This document shows positions 47,440 through 59,308 of a stretch of 64,000 bases of DNA, piece after piece (positions within the stretch are counted from its first letter, which is position 1; each line of letters opens with the position of its first letter). Location: positions 2,108,001 through 2,172,000 of the forward strand of contig NZ_JAKZHU010000001.1 in NCBI RefSeq assembly GCF_022568795.1, in the 5' to 3' direction. Both the position numbers and the translations under genes were made by a program. Source of the DNA: Arsenicicoccus dermatophilus (GTDB lineage Bacteria; Actinomycetota; Actinomycetes; Actinomycetales; Dermatophilaceae). The notes beneath the pieces are model-generated. The model had not been told where the DNA came from. It worked only from the letters and a program-made list of their open reading frames with translations, and did no database searches.

Positions 47440-48090
47440 ATGACCGACATACATCGCAGCGCTCCGTCCCTGGCCGAGCGGTTGCGGGGTGAGCTGCGGT
47501 CGCGGATCGTCGACACCCGGCTGCGCCCGGGGGCCGTCCTGCTGGAGAAGGTCCTCGCCGAGGAGCACGCCGTCTCCAAGACGCCGGTGCGGGAGGCCCT
47601 GCAGATGCTCGCCGTCGAGGGGTGGGTGCAGGTCATCCCCCGTCGCGGTTACACCGTCAGCAACATGGGGTTCCACGACATCCGCGAGGTGATGGAGCTG
47701 CGCCGCGCCATCGAGCCGACGGTGGCCGCCAGCGCCGCGGCCACCGTCACCCGTGACCTGGTCGACGACCTGGCGCGACTCCTGGACGGTCAGCGCGCCG
47801 CCACCAGCCACGCCCGCGCGGTCAGCGCCGCGGCGGCCTTCCACCGTCGGATCGCCCAGGCCGCCCGCAACCACCGCGCCCAGGCGACGCTGGACCGCCT
47901 GTTTGCCGAGAGCGAGCGCGCGCACGCCCTGCTGCCGCCCCTGGCCGCGGCCATCGCCGACACCGAGGTCGCGGCTCACCAGGACGTGTTCGACGCCATC
48001 CGCTCGGCCGAACCACAGCGCGCCGAGACCGTCATGCGCCAGCACCTGGTGCAGGCCGAGAGCGCCATGGTGGCTGCGCACTTCCACTGA
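47440..48090 (+). CDS. GntR-family regulator (FadR/FCD subgroup)
   Basis: A 216-residue regulator. The N-terminal winged helix has LAERLRGELRSRIVDTRLRPGAVLLEKVLAEEHAVSKTPVREALQML and RRGYTVS. The C-terminal helical FCD domain has metal-binding residues expected in FHRRIAQAARNHRA and a His in AAHQDVFDAI. It probably responds to a small carboxylate. It is divergent from the fadD remnant; if that was its target, the regulator may now be an orphan. Start ATG 47440. Confidence 0.9.
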   Translation: MTDIHRSAPSLAERLRGELRSRIVDTRLRPGAVLLEKVLAEEHAVSKTPVREALQMLAVEGWVQVIPRRGYTVSNMGFHDIREVMELRRAIEPTVAASAAATVTRDLVDDLARLLDGQRAATSHARAVSAAAAFHRRIAQAARNHRAQATLDRLFAESERAHALLPPLAAAIADTEVAAHQDVFDAIRSAEPQRAETVMRQHLVQAESAMVAAHFH

Positions 48091-48124
48091 GCGGGACCCT
48101 TCCTCGCGGCGCTGGTATGCCGGG

Positions 48125-48162
48125 CAAGGCCTGCGAGGTCAGACGGGACCTCGCTGGCCTTG
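48125..48162. terminator. Bidirectional hairpin between GntR gene and truB
   Basis: CAAGGCCTGCGAGGTC and GACCTCGCTGGCCTTG pair over 16 bp with one mismatch, loop AGACGG, between convergent genes. No T-tract. Confidence 0.6.
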
Positions 48163-48208
48163 GCGGGCCGCCGGGGTCGGGTGGCCCTGGCGCCGGAGGG
48201 GACGCGGG

Positions 48209-49183
48209 TCAGGCCGGCGCCAGCACGACGTGGCTGCGCGCCTGGGCCCGCGTCTCGTCGAGGATCGCGACGAGCCGCCCGTCCGGCGCGAAGGCCGCCA
48301 CGACCGGGGTGCCCACCAGCGCGGACGGCACCCGCTGCCCGTGGCCGACCGCGCGGACCTCGTCGTCGGTCAGCTCGTGCACCGGGAACTGGGCCCGGGC
48401 CGCGGTGGCCAGGTCGAGCAGCGGCAGCGGCGGGAGCAGCTCCCGGGGCAGGCGGCGGACCTCGGGGTCGCTCTCGCGCACCCGGGCCAGCGCGGCGTCG
48501 TGCTCCAGCAGCACCGGGGCCGGCACCAGCGCCCGGGTGAGGTCGTAGCCGCCGACCCGGGTGCGCCGCAGCGCCGTCAGGTGGCCACCCACGCCGAGAG
48601 AGGCGCCGAGGTCGCGGGCGAGCGCGCGGACATAGGTGCCGGACGAGACGTCGACGGAGACGTCCAGGTCGTAGGCGACCTCGCCCGCGACCCGCTGGTC
48701 GTGGATCTCGAAGCGGGAGACGGTCACCGGCCGGGCCGGGAGCTCGACGGTCTCGCCGGCCCGGACCCGGGCGTAGGACCGCTGCCCGTCCACCTTGATG
48801 GCCGACACGGCGCTCGGCACCTGCTGGATCTCGCCGGTGAGCCGGGCGACGGCCGCCGAGACGATCTCCGGGGTGAGCTCGGCGACCGGGGACGAGGAGA
48901 CGACCTCGCCCTCCGCGTCGTCGGTCACCGTGGCCTGCCCGAGCCGGATGGTGGCGTCGTAGGTCTTGTCGCAGCCGACCAGGAAGGTCAGCAGCTTGGT
49001 CCCCCGCCCCAGCCCGAGCAGCAGCACCCCGGTGGCCATCGGGTCCAGGGTGCCCGCGTGGCCGACCTTGCGGGTGCCGGCCAGCCGGCGCACCTGGGCG
49101 ACCACGTCGTGCGACGTGACGCCGGCAGGCTTGTCGACGACCAGCAGCCCGTCCGGTTCGTCCTCGCGAGCACTCTTGGCCAT
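48209..49183 (-). CDS. truB: TruB, tRNA pseudouridine-55 synthase
   Basis: A 324-residue enzyme that converts U55 of tRNA to pseudouridine. Catalytic Asp lies in VGHAGTLDPMATGVL; LLVVDKPAGVTSHDVV, DKTYDATIRLG and SAIKVDGQRSYARVRAGE are further signatures. The C-terminal part is the actinobacterial TruB extension. Its ATG shares one base with the rbfA stop (TGATG), so translation is coupled. Confidence 0.96.
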   Translation of the reverse strand: MAKSAREDEPDGLLVVDKPAGVTSHDVVAQVRRLAGTRKVGHAGTLDPMATGVLLLGLGRGTKLLTFLVGCDKTYDATIRLGQATVTDDAEGEVVSSSPVAELTPEIVSAAVARLTGEIQQVPSAVSAIKVDGQRSYARVRAGETVELPARPVTVSRFEIHDQRVAGEVAYDLDVSVDVSSGTYVRALARDLGASLGVGGHLTALRRTRVGGYDLTRALVPAPVLLEHDAALARVRESDPEVRRLPRELLPPLPLLDLATAARAQFPVHELTDDEVRAVGHGQRVPSALVGTPVVAAFAPDGRLVAILDETRAQARSHVVLAPA

Positions 49184-49674
49184 CAGGCGCGCTCGTCCTC
49201 TTCGCCGTCGATCTCCACCACCCGGTCAGCCGGGTCGTCACCGGCCTCGTCGCCCGAGACGGGCTTGCGATAGGGGTCGGCGTCACCGGCGGGGATGGCG
49301 CCCTCCCGAGCCCGGGCGAGCTCGGCGTCGCGCTCTCGAGCCTTGCGCAAAGCCTCCTCGAGCTGGGAGGAGGTCTCGGGCAGGGCGTCGGCGATGAACT
49401 CCAGGGTCGGCGTCAGCCGGATGCCGAGCGCCTTGCCCACGTGCGAGCGGATCCGGCCGAGGTTCTCCTGCAGCACCTCGGCGGTGGCCTCACGCTCCTC
49501 GTCGCTGCCGAAGACGGTGTAGAACACCGAGGCGTGCTGAAGGTCACCGGTGACGCGGACGTCGGTGAGCGTGACGAAGCCGAGGCGCTCGTCCTTGAGC
49601 CGGTGCTCGAGGTACTCGGCAGCGACCACCTTGATGCGGTCGGCGATCTTGCGTGCGCGTGCCGGGTCGGCCAT
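49183..49674 (-). CDS. rbfA: RbfA, 30S ribosome-binding factor
   Basis: A 163-residue KH-fold protein needed for 16S rRNA maturation: ARKIADRIKVVAAEYLEHRLKDERLGFVTLTDVRVTGDLQHASVFYTV. The last ~60 residues are a charged disordered tail. Start ATG 49674. Overlaps truB by one base. Upstream of it lies a methyltransferase gene with a hairpin between them. Confidence 0.95.
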   Translation of the reverse strand: MADPARARKIADRIKVVAAEYLEHRLKDERLGFVTLTDVRVTGDLQHASVFYTVFGSDEEREATAEVLQENLGRIRSHVGKALGIRLTPTLEFIADALPETSSQLEEALRKARERDAELARAREGAIPAGDADPYRKPVSGDEAGDDPADRVVEIDGEEDERA

Positions 49675-49701
49675 GGGGATGCCCCTTCGTTGTCGGGTCG
49701 G

Positions 49702-49725
49702 GCCCGGAGGTGGGTGCCTCCGGGC
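49702..49725 (-). terminator. Hairpin between methyltransferase gene and rbfA
   Basis: GCCCGGAGG-TGGGTG-CCTCCGGGC is a perfect 9-bp stem 10 bases after the methyltransferase stop; it probably terminates or attenuates reading into rbfA. Confidence 0.5.
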
Positions 49726-49734
49726 AGAGGACTG

Positions 49735-50793
49735 TCAGCCCTTGCGGGCGACCACGATGTCTCGGTCGATGGATGCGTCCACGCGGTGCCGCAGTCCACC
49801 GTAGCCATCGTGGTCGACCACGGTCAGACCATGACGCTCCAGCAGCGCGCGGGTGTCGTCGACCGGAGCGACGTGCCGGTTGACGGCCAGCCCGATCGCG
49901 CCGCCGGTGCGCAGCGCGCGCAGCCACCCGGGCAGGGCCCGGTCGAGCAGCTCGAGCGGGCTGCGGTCGAGCCGCGGGCCGTGGGAGCCGTGCTGGACGC
50001 CGTAGGGCGTGTCCGCGACGACGACGTTGGTCTGCGCCGCGGGCAGCAGACCCTCCAGACGGGTCGTGTCCACGCCCAGGAAGGTCACCCGCTGGGTGCA
50101 TCCGGCCTGGTGGTCGTCCTTGCTGGCGGCAAGCTCCACGTCCAGGCGGCGCCCGAGGGTCTTGCCGTGGCGCCGCACCTGCCCGGCCGTGGCCTTGTGC
50201 TTGAGCCGGTGCTGGCGCAGGTAGGTCGTGAGGAAGGCCTGGTAGGCCTCCAGGTCCTTCGCGTCCACGTCGACGCCGGTGACGTCGAGCCCGAGGGTGA
50301 TCGCGGTGTTGAGGGTGGTGCCTCGTCCGCACATCGGGTCCAGGACGGTGAGGGTGCCGTCGAGGAGGCGCTCCGGCCAGGCGGTGGCCATGGCGGTGAC
50401 CGTCAGGAGGGTTCGGGTGAACTGCTCGTTCGTCTTGCCCTGGTACTTCTGGATGGTCACCAGGTCGGAGGGGAAGCGGTCCGGCCGGTCCAGGGCGACG
50501 GGCCGCAGCAGCGGCATGGCGTCGGCGGGCGGGTCCGGCTCTGCTGCTTCCACGGCATACAGCGCCTGTATGCCGGACAGCACGCCGACCGCTCGCAGCG
50601 CGGTCCCGCAGAGGGGCTCCGGGGTGCGGAAGCCGAGGTAGTCGACCCCCGCGAGGGTGCGGATCGCGACCTCGTCGATCCCGGGCACGAGCGCGTCGGC
50701 GACGCAGGTGAGCTCCGCCGCCATGATGCGCGGGGCGTCGGCGGCGTAGACCCGGTTGTGCGACGGCGACACGAGGGCGAGGTAGGACGACAT
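49735..50793 (-). CDS. TRM11-like SAM-dependent methyltransferase
   Basis: A 352-residue protein. The N-terminal part is unrecognised. The C-terminal Rossmann domain has LDPMCGRGTTLNTAITLGLDVTGVDVD (SAM site) and VVADTPYGVQHGS, a DTPY version of the NPPY/DPPY catalytic loop found in enzymes that methylate exocyclic amino groups in nucleic acids. KYQGKTNEQFTRTLLT before motif I recalls the TRM11/Trm14 tRNA guanine-N2 methyltransferase group. Lying between infB and rbfA, an RNA substrate is likely; not proven. Start ATG 50793. Confidence 0.75.
   Translation of the reverse strand: MSSYLALVSPSHNRVYAADAPRIMAAELTCVADALVPGIDEVAIRTLAGVDYLGFRTPEPLCGTALRAVGVLSGIQALYAVEAAEPDPPADAMPLLRPVALDRPDRFPSDLVTIQKYQGKTNEQFTRTLLTVTAMATAWPERLLDGTLTVLDPMCGRGTTLNTAITLGLDVTGVDVDAKDLEAYQAFLTTYLRQHRLKHKATAGQVRRHGKTLGRRLDVELAASKDDHQAGCTQRVTFLGVDTTRLEGLLPAAQTNVVVADTPYGVQHGSHGPRLDRSPLELLDRALPGWLRALRTGGAIGLAVNRHVAPVDDTRALLERHGLTVVDHDGYGGLRHRVDASIDRDIVVARKG
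50554..50574. repeat. Perfect inverted pair of the GTATGCC word inside the methyltransferase gene
   Basis: GGCATACAG-CGC-CTGTATGCC is a 9-bp perfect inverted repeat formed by two copies of the recurring GTATGCC word. On the coding strand it uses a rare ATA isoleucine codon and a TAT tyrosine codon. Confidence 0.6.
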
Positions 50794-50852
50794 GCTGATC
50801 CTTCTGGCTCGCCCGGGAAGGCCGCGGGCGCGCGGGACAGGGTGGAGGTGGC

Positions 50853-50888
50853 CGAGGGGCCCGGGCCGTAGCAGGTCCGGGCCCCTCG
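50853..50888 (-). terminator. Terminator after infB
   Basis: CGAGGGGCCCGG and CCGGGCCCCTCG form a perfect 12-bp stem 21 bases beyond the infB stop. It separates infB from the methyltransferase-rbfA-truB genes. Confidence 0.75.
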
Positions 50889-50908
50889 ATCACGTGGCGC
50901 GGTGCGCG

Positions 50909-54019
<3,111 letters not shown>

Positions 54020-54178
54020 AATTCTCCTTGATCTCGGTCCGGGCTGGCGCGGAGGTGATCCTCCGCCGGTCGCGGACCGCCGTTACTGCTGGGGGCTGTT
54101 CATCGCTGAGTACTCATCGGGTGCTCATAGCGTCAAACCCGCTTTCGGTTCTTGGACGGTGCTGTCGCGCGCCGGTGG

Positions 54179-54538
54179 TCACCGACCCGCCTCCTGCTGC
54201 TCGCGGGCGCCCTGGACCCAGGCCCGCACCAGCTCGACGTCCACGTGCACCTCCGCTCGGAGGGCACGAGAGAACGCCTTGCGTCGCAGGGCGAGGTCCA
54301 GGCAGGCGATGTCGGGGTGGAGCCAGGCACCACGTCCCGGCAGTCGCTTGCGCGGGTCGGGGGTGACGAGCAGCCGCCCGTCGTCGCCGACCACGGCGAC
54401 CGCTCTCAGGAGAGCCGCCCGGTCAGCCACCTGCCGACAGCCCACACAGGTGCGCGGAGTCGGCGCGGTCGCAGGACCGGACCGAGACAGTCTACCGCGC
54501 TCCCGGGCGTGTCGCCGCACTGCCTCGGGCTCAGTCAC
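54179..54538 (-). CDS. ylxR: YlxR (DUF448) RNA-binding protein
   Basis: About 119 residues starting GTG 54538 inside the nusA end (8-bp overlap); GTG 54520 is an alternative. Family motifs are [22 protein letters not shown] and [28 protein letters not shown]. YlxR proteins bind RNA and have been linked to RNase P; the position between nusA and infB is conserved across bacteria. Confidence 0.9.
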   Translation of the reverse strand: MTEPEAVRRHARERGRLSRSGPATAPTPRTCVGCRQVADRAALLRAVAVVGDDGRLLVTPDPRKRLPGRGAWLHPDIACLDLALRRKAFSRALRAEVHVDVELVRAWVQGAREQQEAGR

Positions 54539-55559
54539 CCTGCCCCTGCGTGTCGTGCTCGGCGGCGGGCGCCGCGGCGGTGTCCGGGTGGATGTCGATG
54601 CGCCACCCGGTGAGCTTGGCCGCCAACCGGGCGTTCTGCCCCTCCTTGCCGATGGCCAGGGACAGCTGGTAGTCGGGCACCACGACCCGGGCCGCCCGGG
54701 CCTTGGGGTCCACGACCTCCACCGAGACCACCCGCGACGGCGACAGCGCCGCGGCCACGAACTCCTGGGGGATGTCGGAGTAGTCGACGATGTCGATCTT
54801 CTCGCCGTGCAGCTCGGCCATGACCGCCCGCACCCGGGCCCCCATCGGCCCGATGCAGGCACCCTTCGCGTTGACCCCGGGGGTCTTGGCCGCGACGGCG
54901 ATCTTGGTGCGGTGCCCGGCCTCGCGGGCCAGGGCGGCGATCTCGACCGTGCCGTCCGCGATCTCGGGGACCTCGAGGGCGAACAGCTTGCGCACCAGGT
55001 TGGGGTGGGTGCGCGACAGCATGATCTGCGGGCCGCGGGGGCCGCGCTTGACCGAGACGCAGTAGCAGCGGATCCGCTCGCCGTGGACATAGCGCTCGCC
55101 GGGCACCTGCTCCGACACGTGCAGCTCACCCTCGACACCGCCGGTCAGGAGCACCTTGACGACGCGCGGGTTGGCGTCCTGCTGGATCACGCCCGACAGG
55201 ATGTCGCCCTCCTTGCCCGCGAAGTCGCCGAGGACGCTCTCGTCCTCCAGGTCCCGCATCCGCTGGGTGATCACCTGGCGGGCCGTGGCTGCCGCGACCC
55301 GCCCGAAGTCGGCCGGGGTGTCGTCATACTCCCTCGGCTCGGGGCGCGGCTCACCCTCGACCACGGGACCGAGGTCCTCGGTGGCCCAGACGGTGACCTT
55401 GCCGGTCTTGCGATCCAGCTCGACGCGGGCACGCCGCGCGGCGCCCTCGGTCTTGGAGTAGGCCAGCAGCATCGCGTCCTCGAGGGTCTTGAAGAGGACG
55501 TCGATGGGGATCTCGCGCTCGGTGGCGAGCATCCGCAGCACGGCGATGTCGATGTCCAT
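54531..55559 (-). CDS. nusA: NusA, transcription termination/antitermination factor
   Basis: A 342-residue protein: N-terminal RNA-polymerase-binding domain ([17 protein letters not shown]), S1 domain ([20 protein letters not shown]) and two KH domains ([37 protein letters not shown]). It lacks the acidic repeats of enterobacterial NusA, as expected for actinobacteria. Its ATG shares one base with the rimP stop (TGATG), and its end overlaps ylxR, so rimP-nusA-ylxR are coupled. Confidence 0.97.
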   Translation of the reverse strand: MDIDIAVLRMLATEREIPIDVLFKTLEDAMLLAYSKTEGAARRARVELDRKTGKVTVWATEDLGPVVEGEPRPEPREYDDTPADFGRVAAATARQVITQRMRDLEDESVLGDFAGKEGDILSGVIQQDANPRVVKVLLTGGVEGELHVSEQVPGERYVHGERIRCYCVSVKRGPRGPQIMLSRTHPNLVRKLFALEVPEIADGTVEIAALAREAGHRTKIAVAAKTPGVNAKGACIGPMGARVRAVMAELHGEKIDIVDYSDIPQEFVAAALSPSRVVSVEVVDPKARAARVVVPDYQLSLAIGKEGQNARLAAKLTGWRIDIHPDTAAAPAAEHDTQGQGD

Positions 55560-56083
55560 CAGTTCTTCTCCTCGGTGGTGCGGGCAAACTCGACCTGCAC
55601 CTGGGCGCGGGTGACGTCGGCGTAGGACAGCTGCTGGGTGGTGGTCGTGCCCTTGGTGGTGACCTCCAGGGTGACCGTCGCCGGACCGGCCGCGACGATG
55701 CGTCCGGTCACGGATCCCTCGCCCGTGGTGGCCTTGAGCAGACGCCCGACGTTGCGCCGGTAGTGGCGCGGCTCGGTGAACTGGCGGTCGACGCCGGGCG
55801 AGCCCACCTCCAGCACGTAGGGCTGCTCCCCCATCACCTCGGACTCGTCCAGCACGTCGCCCACGACGCGGGTCGCATCCGCCACCAGGTCGAGGTTGAG
55901 CGGTTCGATCGGGGTGGTGTCGTCGGCCGGCGGGGCGGTGACCAGGTCGGTGTCGACCGTCAACCGCACGAGGCGCCGACGACCCACCTGCTGGACCGTC
56001 AGCTGCTCGACCATGAGGCCGAGATCGGCGAGCGCGGGTGCGAGCAGCTCCCGCAGGGACTGCTCGGTGCCCTTGGTGACCAT
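55559..56083 (-). CDS. rimP: RimP, ribosome maturation factor
   Basis: A 174-residue protein needed for 30S maturation. The N-terminal domain has [35 protein letters not shown], the centre has [26 protein letters not shown], and the C-terminal SH3-like domain ends [16 protein letters not shown] 56083 follows GGAGG; an upstream extension to 56224 is unsupported. First gene of the rimP-nusA-ylxR-infB transcript. Confidence 0.95.
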   Translation of the reverse strand: MVTKGTEQSLRELLAPALADLGLMVEQLTVQQVGRRRLVRLTVDTDLVTAPPADDTTPIEPLNLDLVADATRVVGDVLDESEVMGEQPYVLEVGSPGVDRQFTEPRHYRRNVGRLLKATTGEGSVTGRIVAAGPATVTLEVTTKGTTTTQQLSYADVTRAQVQVEFARTTEEKN

Positions 56084-56224
56084 GGGAATGCCTCCGCCTC
56101 GTGATGTGTCGCTGGCTGGGTGCCCGGGAGTCGGTCGCGCCGGGTCACCCGTGCCGGATCGGGCGCCGAGACCTGGTCGTCGGGCGCCGTCGCCGGAATG
56201 CGCTGGGCTCCCGGCAAAGTCCAC

Positions 56225-56252
56225 ACCTTATGCCATCTCGGCGCCACCACAG
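56225..56252 (-). promoter_or_regulatory. Possible promoter of the rimP-nusA-infB operon
   Basis: On the minus strand CTGTGG (56247-56252) and TAAGGT (56225-56230) are 16 bases apart, about 140 bases before rimP. They are a moderate match to -35 and -10 elements in an AT-richer stretch. Confidence 0.35.
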
Positions 56253-56335
56253 TATCGGCTGGATCCGGGCACCACCGGGGCGCCACGGCGCGGCCGTCCC
56301 ACCGATCTACCGCACCGGGGTGGGAAGATCACCGC

Positions 56336-58321
56336 ATGGCCGACCCTGACCCCGCGACGCCACCGCGCCCCGGTCGTCCGGCTCCCCGCCCGGCAACCGA
56401 GCCCACCGCCGGCGCCGAGGACGCGGGAAGGACCGAGGGCACGGGGAACGCCGAGACCGCCCCAGACCCCAAGACCACGCCTGAGGAGGCCGGTCCGACC
56501 TCATCGGACGCGGATGGCGACGAGCGCGCCGCGGCACCGGCCCCTGCCCCGGAAGCGCCCTCCCCCGCAGACGCCCCCGAACCCGAAGCACCAGCCACCG
56601 AGCCACCCACCACGACGGCCCCGACTCCCGCGCCACCGGCGGGCGGGTCACCGGCCGAGACGGCCGAGACGGCCGCACCCACCACGAACGACACCCCCGA
56701 CACCCCTGCGGGCAAGACCACCCAGACACCCCCCGACGCCGCACCCACACCAGCCCCCGACGCCGCACCCCACGAGACCGGTGGAACCGCGCCGAGCACC
56801 GACACCACCCACCCCGAGACCCCCACCCCCACCCCGGAAGCGCCCTCCCCCGCAGACACCCCCGAACCCGAAGCACCAGCCACCGAGCCACCCACCACGA
56901 CGGCCGAGACGGCCGCACCCACCACGAACGACACCCCCGACACCCCTGCGGGCAGGACCACCCAGGCACCCCCCGACGCAGGAACCCCCACCCCGGACAC
57001 CACACCGGCGTCCCAGCCGCAGATCCTCGAGGAGCCCCGACCGGCCGCCGCCCCGATGGGGCCACCCGCACCGGAGCGACGGATTCCTCGGCGAGGGGTG
57101 CTGGGCCTCGGTGCGCTTGCGCTGGGGACCGTCATCCTCACCGGGACGATGCGCAGCTGTCGGGTGCGTCTGGAGGACGACGCCCCGCGCCTGCCGCTGC
57201 TGCCGACCCGCGAGCCCACGCCGGACGAGGGGCTGCTGGTGCGGGCCTGGGCGGACGCGGTGCAGCTGGGTCGTATGGCGTCCGCGACCGGCACCTCCGG
57301 CGCGGCGGCGGCGAGGCTGCACGCCGCCCAAGCCGCCGCCCTGGACCAGGTGCTGCGAGATCGACGGGTTCCGCAGGACATCCGCACCCGAGCGACCGTC
57401 GCCGCCACGACCACCGCGGGTGGGTCCCCCACGACCGGCACCGCTCCCGCGTCTCCCACGGACGGGTCTCCCACGACCGAAGGCAGCGCTGCGCCGACGA
57501 CGGCCGGCGCAGGCAGCGCCACGGCCCCCTCGTCCCTCGGGCTCGCCGCTGCCGAAGGGGCCGCCTGGTCGGCCGCCGCCGTCGACGCGCTCGCCCGCGC
57601 CCAGGCGCCGCAGCTGCCTCTCCTCGCGTCCGTCGCGGTCTGCCGGGCCCGGCTCGCCGGGCTGGGAGGCGCCCCGGTGTCGTGGCCGGCCTGGGGCGTC
57701 GGCGCCTCGCCCGCCGACGGGGCGCTGGTCGCCGCCCTGCGGGAGGCGAGATTCTACCTGGAGGTCGCGGCGGCCCGGACACCAGAGGCCTCGCGGGCGC
57801 CGGTGCAGCGCGAGCTGGACCGGGTGACGTCCCTGGTCGTGCTGCTCCAGGGCCGGGCCGCGAGCGCGGCCCCTGCGCCGGCCGACGAGGGGCCTCCCGG
57901 CGATTCGTCGAGCACCGCGGCCCCCGGCGCCGCGCCCACGAGCTCGGCGAGCACCGACCCTGCGGCCCCCGCCGCCCCCGACGGCGGCGACGGCGGCGAC
58001 GGCGACGGCGACGGCGACGGCCTCGGACCTGGCCGCGCGGCGCGCGAGGACTCGTCCCCGTCCGGCGACGCGACAACGGCTGCGGTCCCGGGGATCCGCG
58101 CCGCTTGGCCCCTGCCCTTCCCGGTCACCGATGCGGCGGACGGCCGCCGGCTGGTCACGTACGCGCTGCGCACCCTGGAGCTGCGCCTGGGGGCCTGCTG
58201 GCCCTCCGCCGCAGGCTCTCGCGAGGCAGTGCTGTCGGTGAGTCGGCTGGTCCACGACACGGTGGTGGCGGGCGCCGCCTGGGGCGTGCCGCTGCGTGCC
58301 TTCCCGGGGCTGGCTCCGTGA
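56336..58321 (+). CDS. DUF4439-like protein with long repetitive Pro/Thr/Ala region and membrane anchor
   Basis: A 661-residue protein. Residues 1-245 are Pro/Thr/Ala/Glu-rich with two copies of long DNA repeats. A twin-Arg stretch RRIPRRGVLGLGALALGTVILTG (about 247-270) is a membrane anchor or Tat-like signal. The remainder has helical segments: AAAARLHAAQAAALDQVLRD, then YALRTLELRLGACWPS near the end, resembling the ferritin-like DUF4439 domain, interrupted by low-complexity linkers including a GGCGAC hexanucleotide run near 57981-58020. It overlaps the start of a phosphotransferase gene (GTGA). Function unknown. Confidence 0.75.
   Translation: MADPDPATPPRPGRPAPRPATEPTAGAEDAGRTEGTGNAETAPDPKTTPEEAGPTSSDADGDERAAAPAPAPEAPSPADAPEPEAPATEPPTTTAPTPAPPAGGSPAETAETAAPTTNDTPDTPAGKTTQTPPDAAPTPAPDAAPHETGGTAPSTDTTHPETPTPTPEAPSPADTPEPEAPATEPPTTTAETAAPTTNDTPDTPAGRTTQAPPDAGTPTPDTTPASQPQILEEPRPAAAPMGPPAPERRIPRRGVLGLGALALGTVILTGTMRSCRVRLEDDAPRLPLLPTREPTPDEGLLVRAWADAVQLGRMASATGTSGAAAARLHAAQAAALDQVLRDRRVPQDIRTRATVAATTTAGGSPTTGTAPASPTDGSPTTEGSAAPTTAGAGSATAPSSLGLAAAEGAAWSAAAVDALARAQAPQLPLLASVAVCRARLAGLGGAPVSWPAWGVGASPADGALVAALREARFYLEVAAARTPEASRAPVQRELDRVTSLVVLLQGRAASAAPAPADEGPPGDSSSTAAPGAAPTSSASTDPAAPAAPDGGDGGDGDGDGDGLGPGRAAREDSSPSGDATTAAVPGIRAAWPLPFPVTDAADGRRLVTYALRTLELRLGACWPSAAGSREAVLSVSRLVHDTVVAGAAWGVPLRAFPGLAP
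56547..56979 (+). repeat. Duplicated DNA blocks in the Pro/Thr-rich region
   Basis: Block A (74 bp) occurs at 56547-56620 and 56832-56905 with one mismatch; block B (about 80 bp) occurs at 56660-56739 and 56900-56979 with two mismatches. In the first copy A and B are 39 bases apart; in the second they overlap. The two offsets (285 and 240) are multiples of three, so the frame is kept. Confidence 0.85.
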
Positions 58322-59304
58322 CCTCCTCAGAGGCCGGCGCCGTGGCCTCGCCCGGGGCACCCGGCCCCGTCGTGCTGCCCTCGGGACTGGTCGCGGCGGT
58401 GCGCGGCCGACCGGCCGACGACGTCCGCGACGGTGACGGGCGCCCGCTGCCGGACGGCGACGCCTGGCTGGACCGGCTGCCCACCCTGGTGGCCGGGTTG
58501 CTCGCCGACTGGCGGCTGCGGGTCGACGGGCCGCCCCGGCACGGCGGGTGCGCGCTCGTGCTGCCCGTGAGCCGCCCCGGCACCCGAGGGATCCTCAAGG
58601 TCACCTGGCCCCACGAGGAAGCACGCCACGAGCACCTGGCCCTGCGGGCCTGGGACGGGCGGGGCGCGGTGCGGCTCCTCGCCGCGGACCCCGCGCGCTG
58701 GGCCATGCTGCTCGAACGCCTCGACCACGAGCGCGACCTGACCACCGAGCCGGTGCTGGACGCCTGCGAGGCGATCGGGGCGCTCCACGCCGCCCTCGAC
58801 CGACCTGCGCTCGCCCGGATCGGCACCGCGTCCGCCTGGTGCGGCCGGATCGCCGCCCGGCTGCAGGACGCTCCCCCGTCTCTCCCCCGCCGACTGGTCA
58901 ACCAGGGACGACACCTCGCGCGGGAGCTGGCGGCCGACCCGCAGGTGGACGCCCGTCTGGTCCACGCGGACCTGCACTACGAGAACGTGCTGGCCGGGCA
59001 GCGACCCGGTGCGGTCGGCGGCTGGCTGGCCATCGACCCCAAGCCGCTCGCGGGAGAGCCAGCGCTCACCGTCGCTCCCCTGCTGTGGAACCGGTGGGAT
59101 GAGGCGACCCGGGCGCACAGCCTGCGCAACCACCTGCGGTTCCGCGTCGACTACGCCTGCGAGCCCATGGGTGTGGACCCCGAGCGTGCCCGCCGCTGGG
59201 TGGTGCTGCGCGAGCTGGACAACGCGTGGCACGCCGCCCGGGCAGCGGCCGGGCAGGAGCGGGTGACCCAGGCGATCACCATCATCAAGTCGATGACCGG
59301 CTGA
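58318..59304 (+). CDS. Aminoglycoside-phosphotransferase-family kinase
   Basis: A 328-residue protein of the APH superfamily (hydroxyurea/streptomycin 6-phosphotransferase branch). The N-lobe has CALVLPVSRPGTRGILKVTW (nucleotide-binding Lys); the C-lobe has the catalytic VHADLHYENVLAG (HxDxxxxN) and IDPKPLAGEPA in place of the usual DFD. It phosphorylates a small molecule; a real antibiotic substrate cannot be claimed. It starts with GTG 58318 inside the stop of the preceding gene and is convergent with cbiO, four bases away. Confidence 0.85.
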   Translation: MTSSEAGAVASPGAPGPVVLPSGLVAAVRGRPADDVRDGDGRPLPDGDAWLDRLPTLVAGLLADWRLRVDGPPRHGGCALVLPVSRPGTRGILKVTWPHEEARHEHLALRAWDGRGAVRLLAADPARWAMLLERLDHERDLTTEPVLDACEAIGALHAALDRPALARIGTASAWCGRIAARLQDAPPSLPRRLVNQGRHLARELAADPQVDARLVHADLHYENVLAGQRPGAVGGWLAIDPKPLAGEPALTVAPLLWNRWDEATRAHSLRNHLRFRVDYACEPMGVDPERARRWVVLRELDNAWHAARAAAGQERVTQAITIIKSMTG

Positions 59305-59308
59305 GAGC

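Noticed and set aside
58318-59304. Calling the APH-family gene an antibiotic-resistance gene
   Set aside because: The fold is clear but the substrate is not; linkage to a DUF4439-like protein argues for a housekeeping role.
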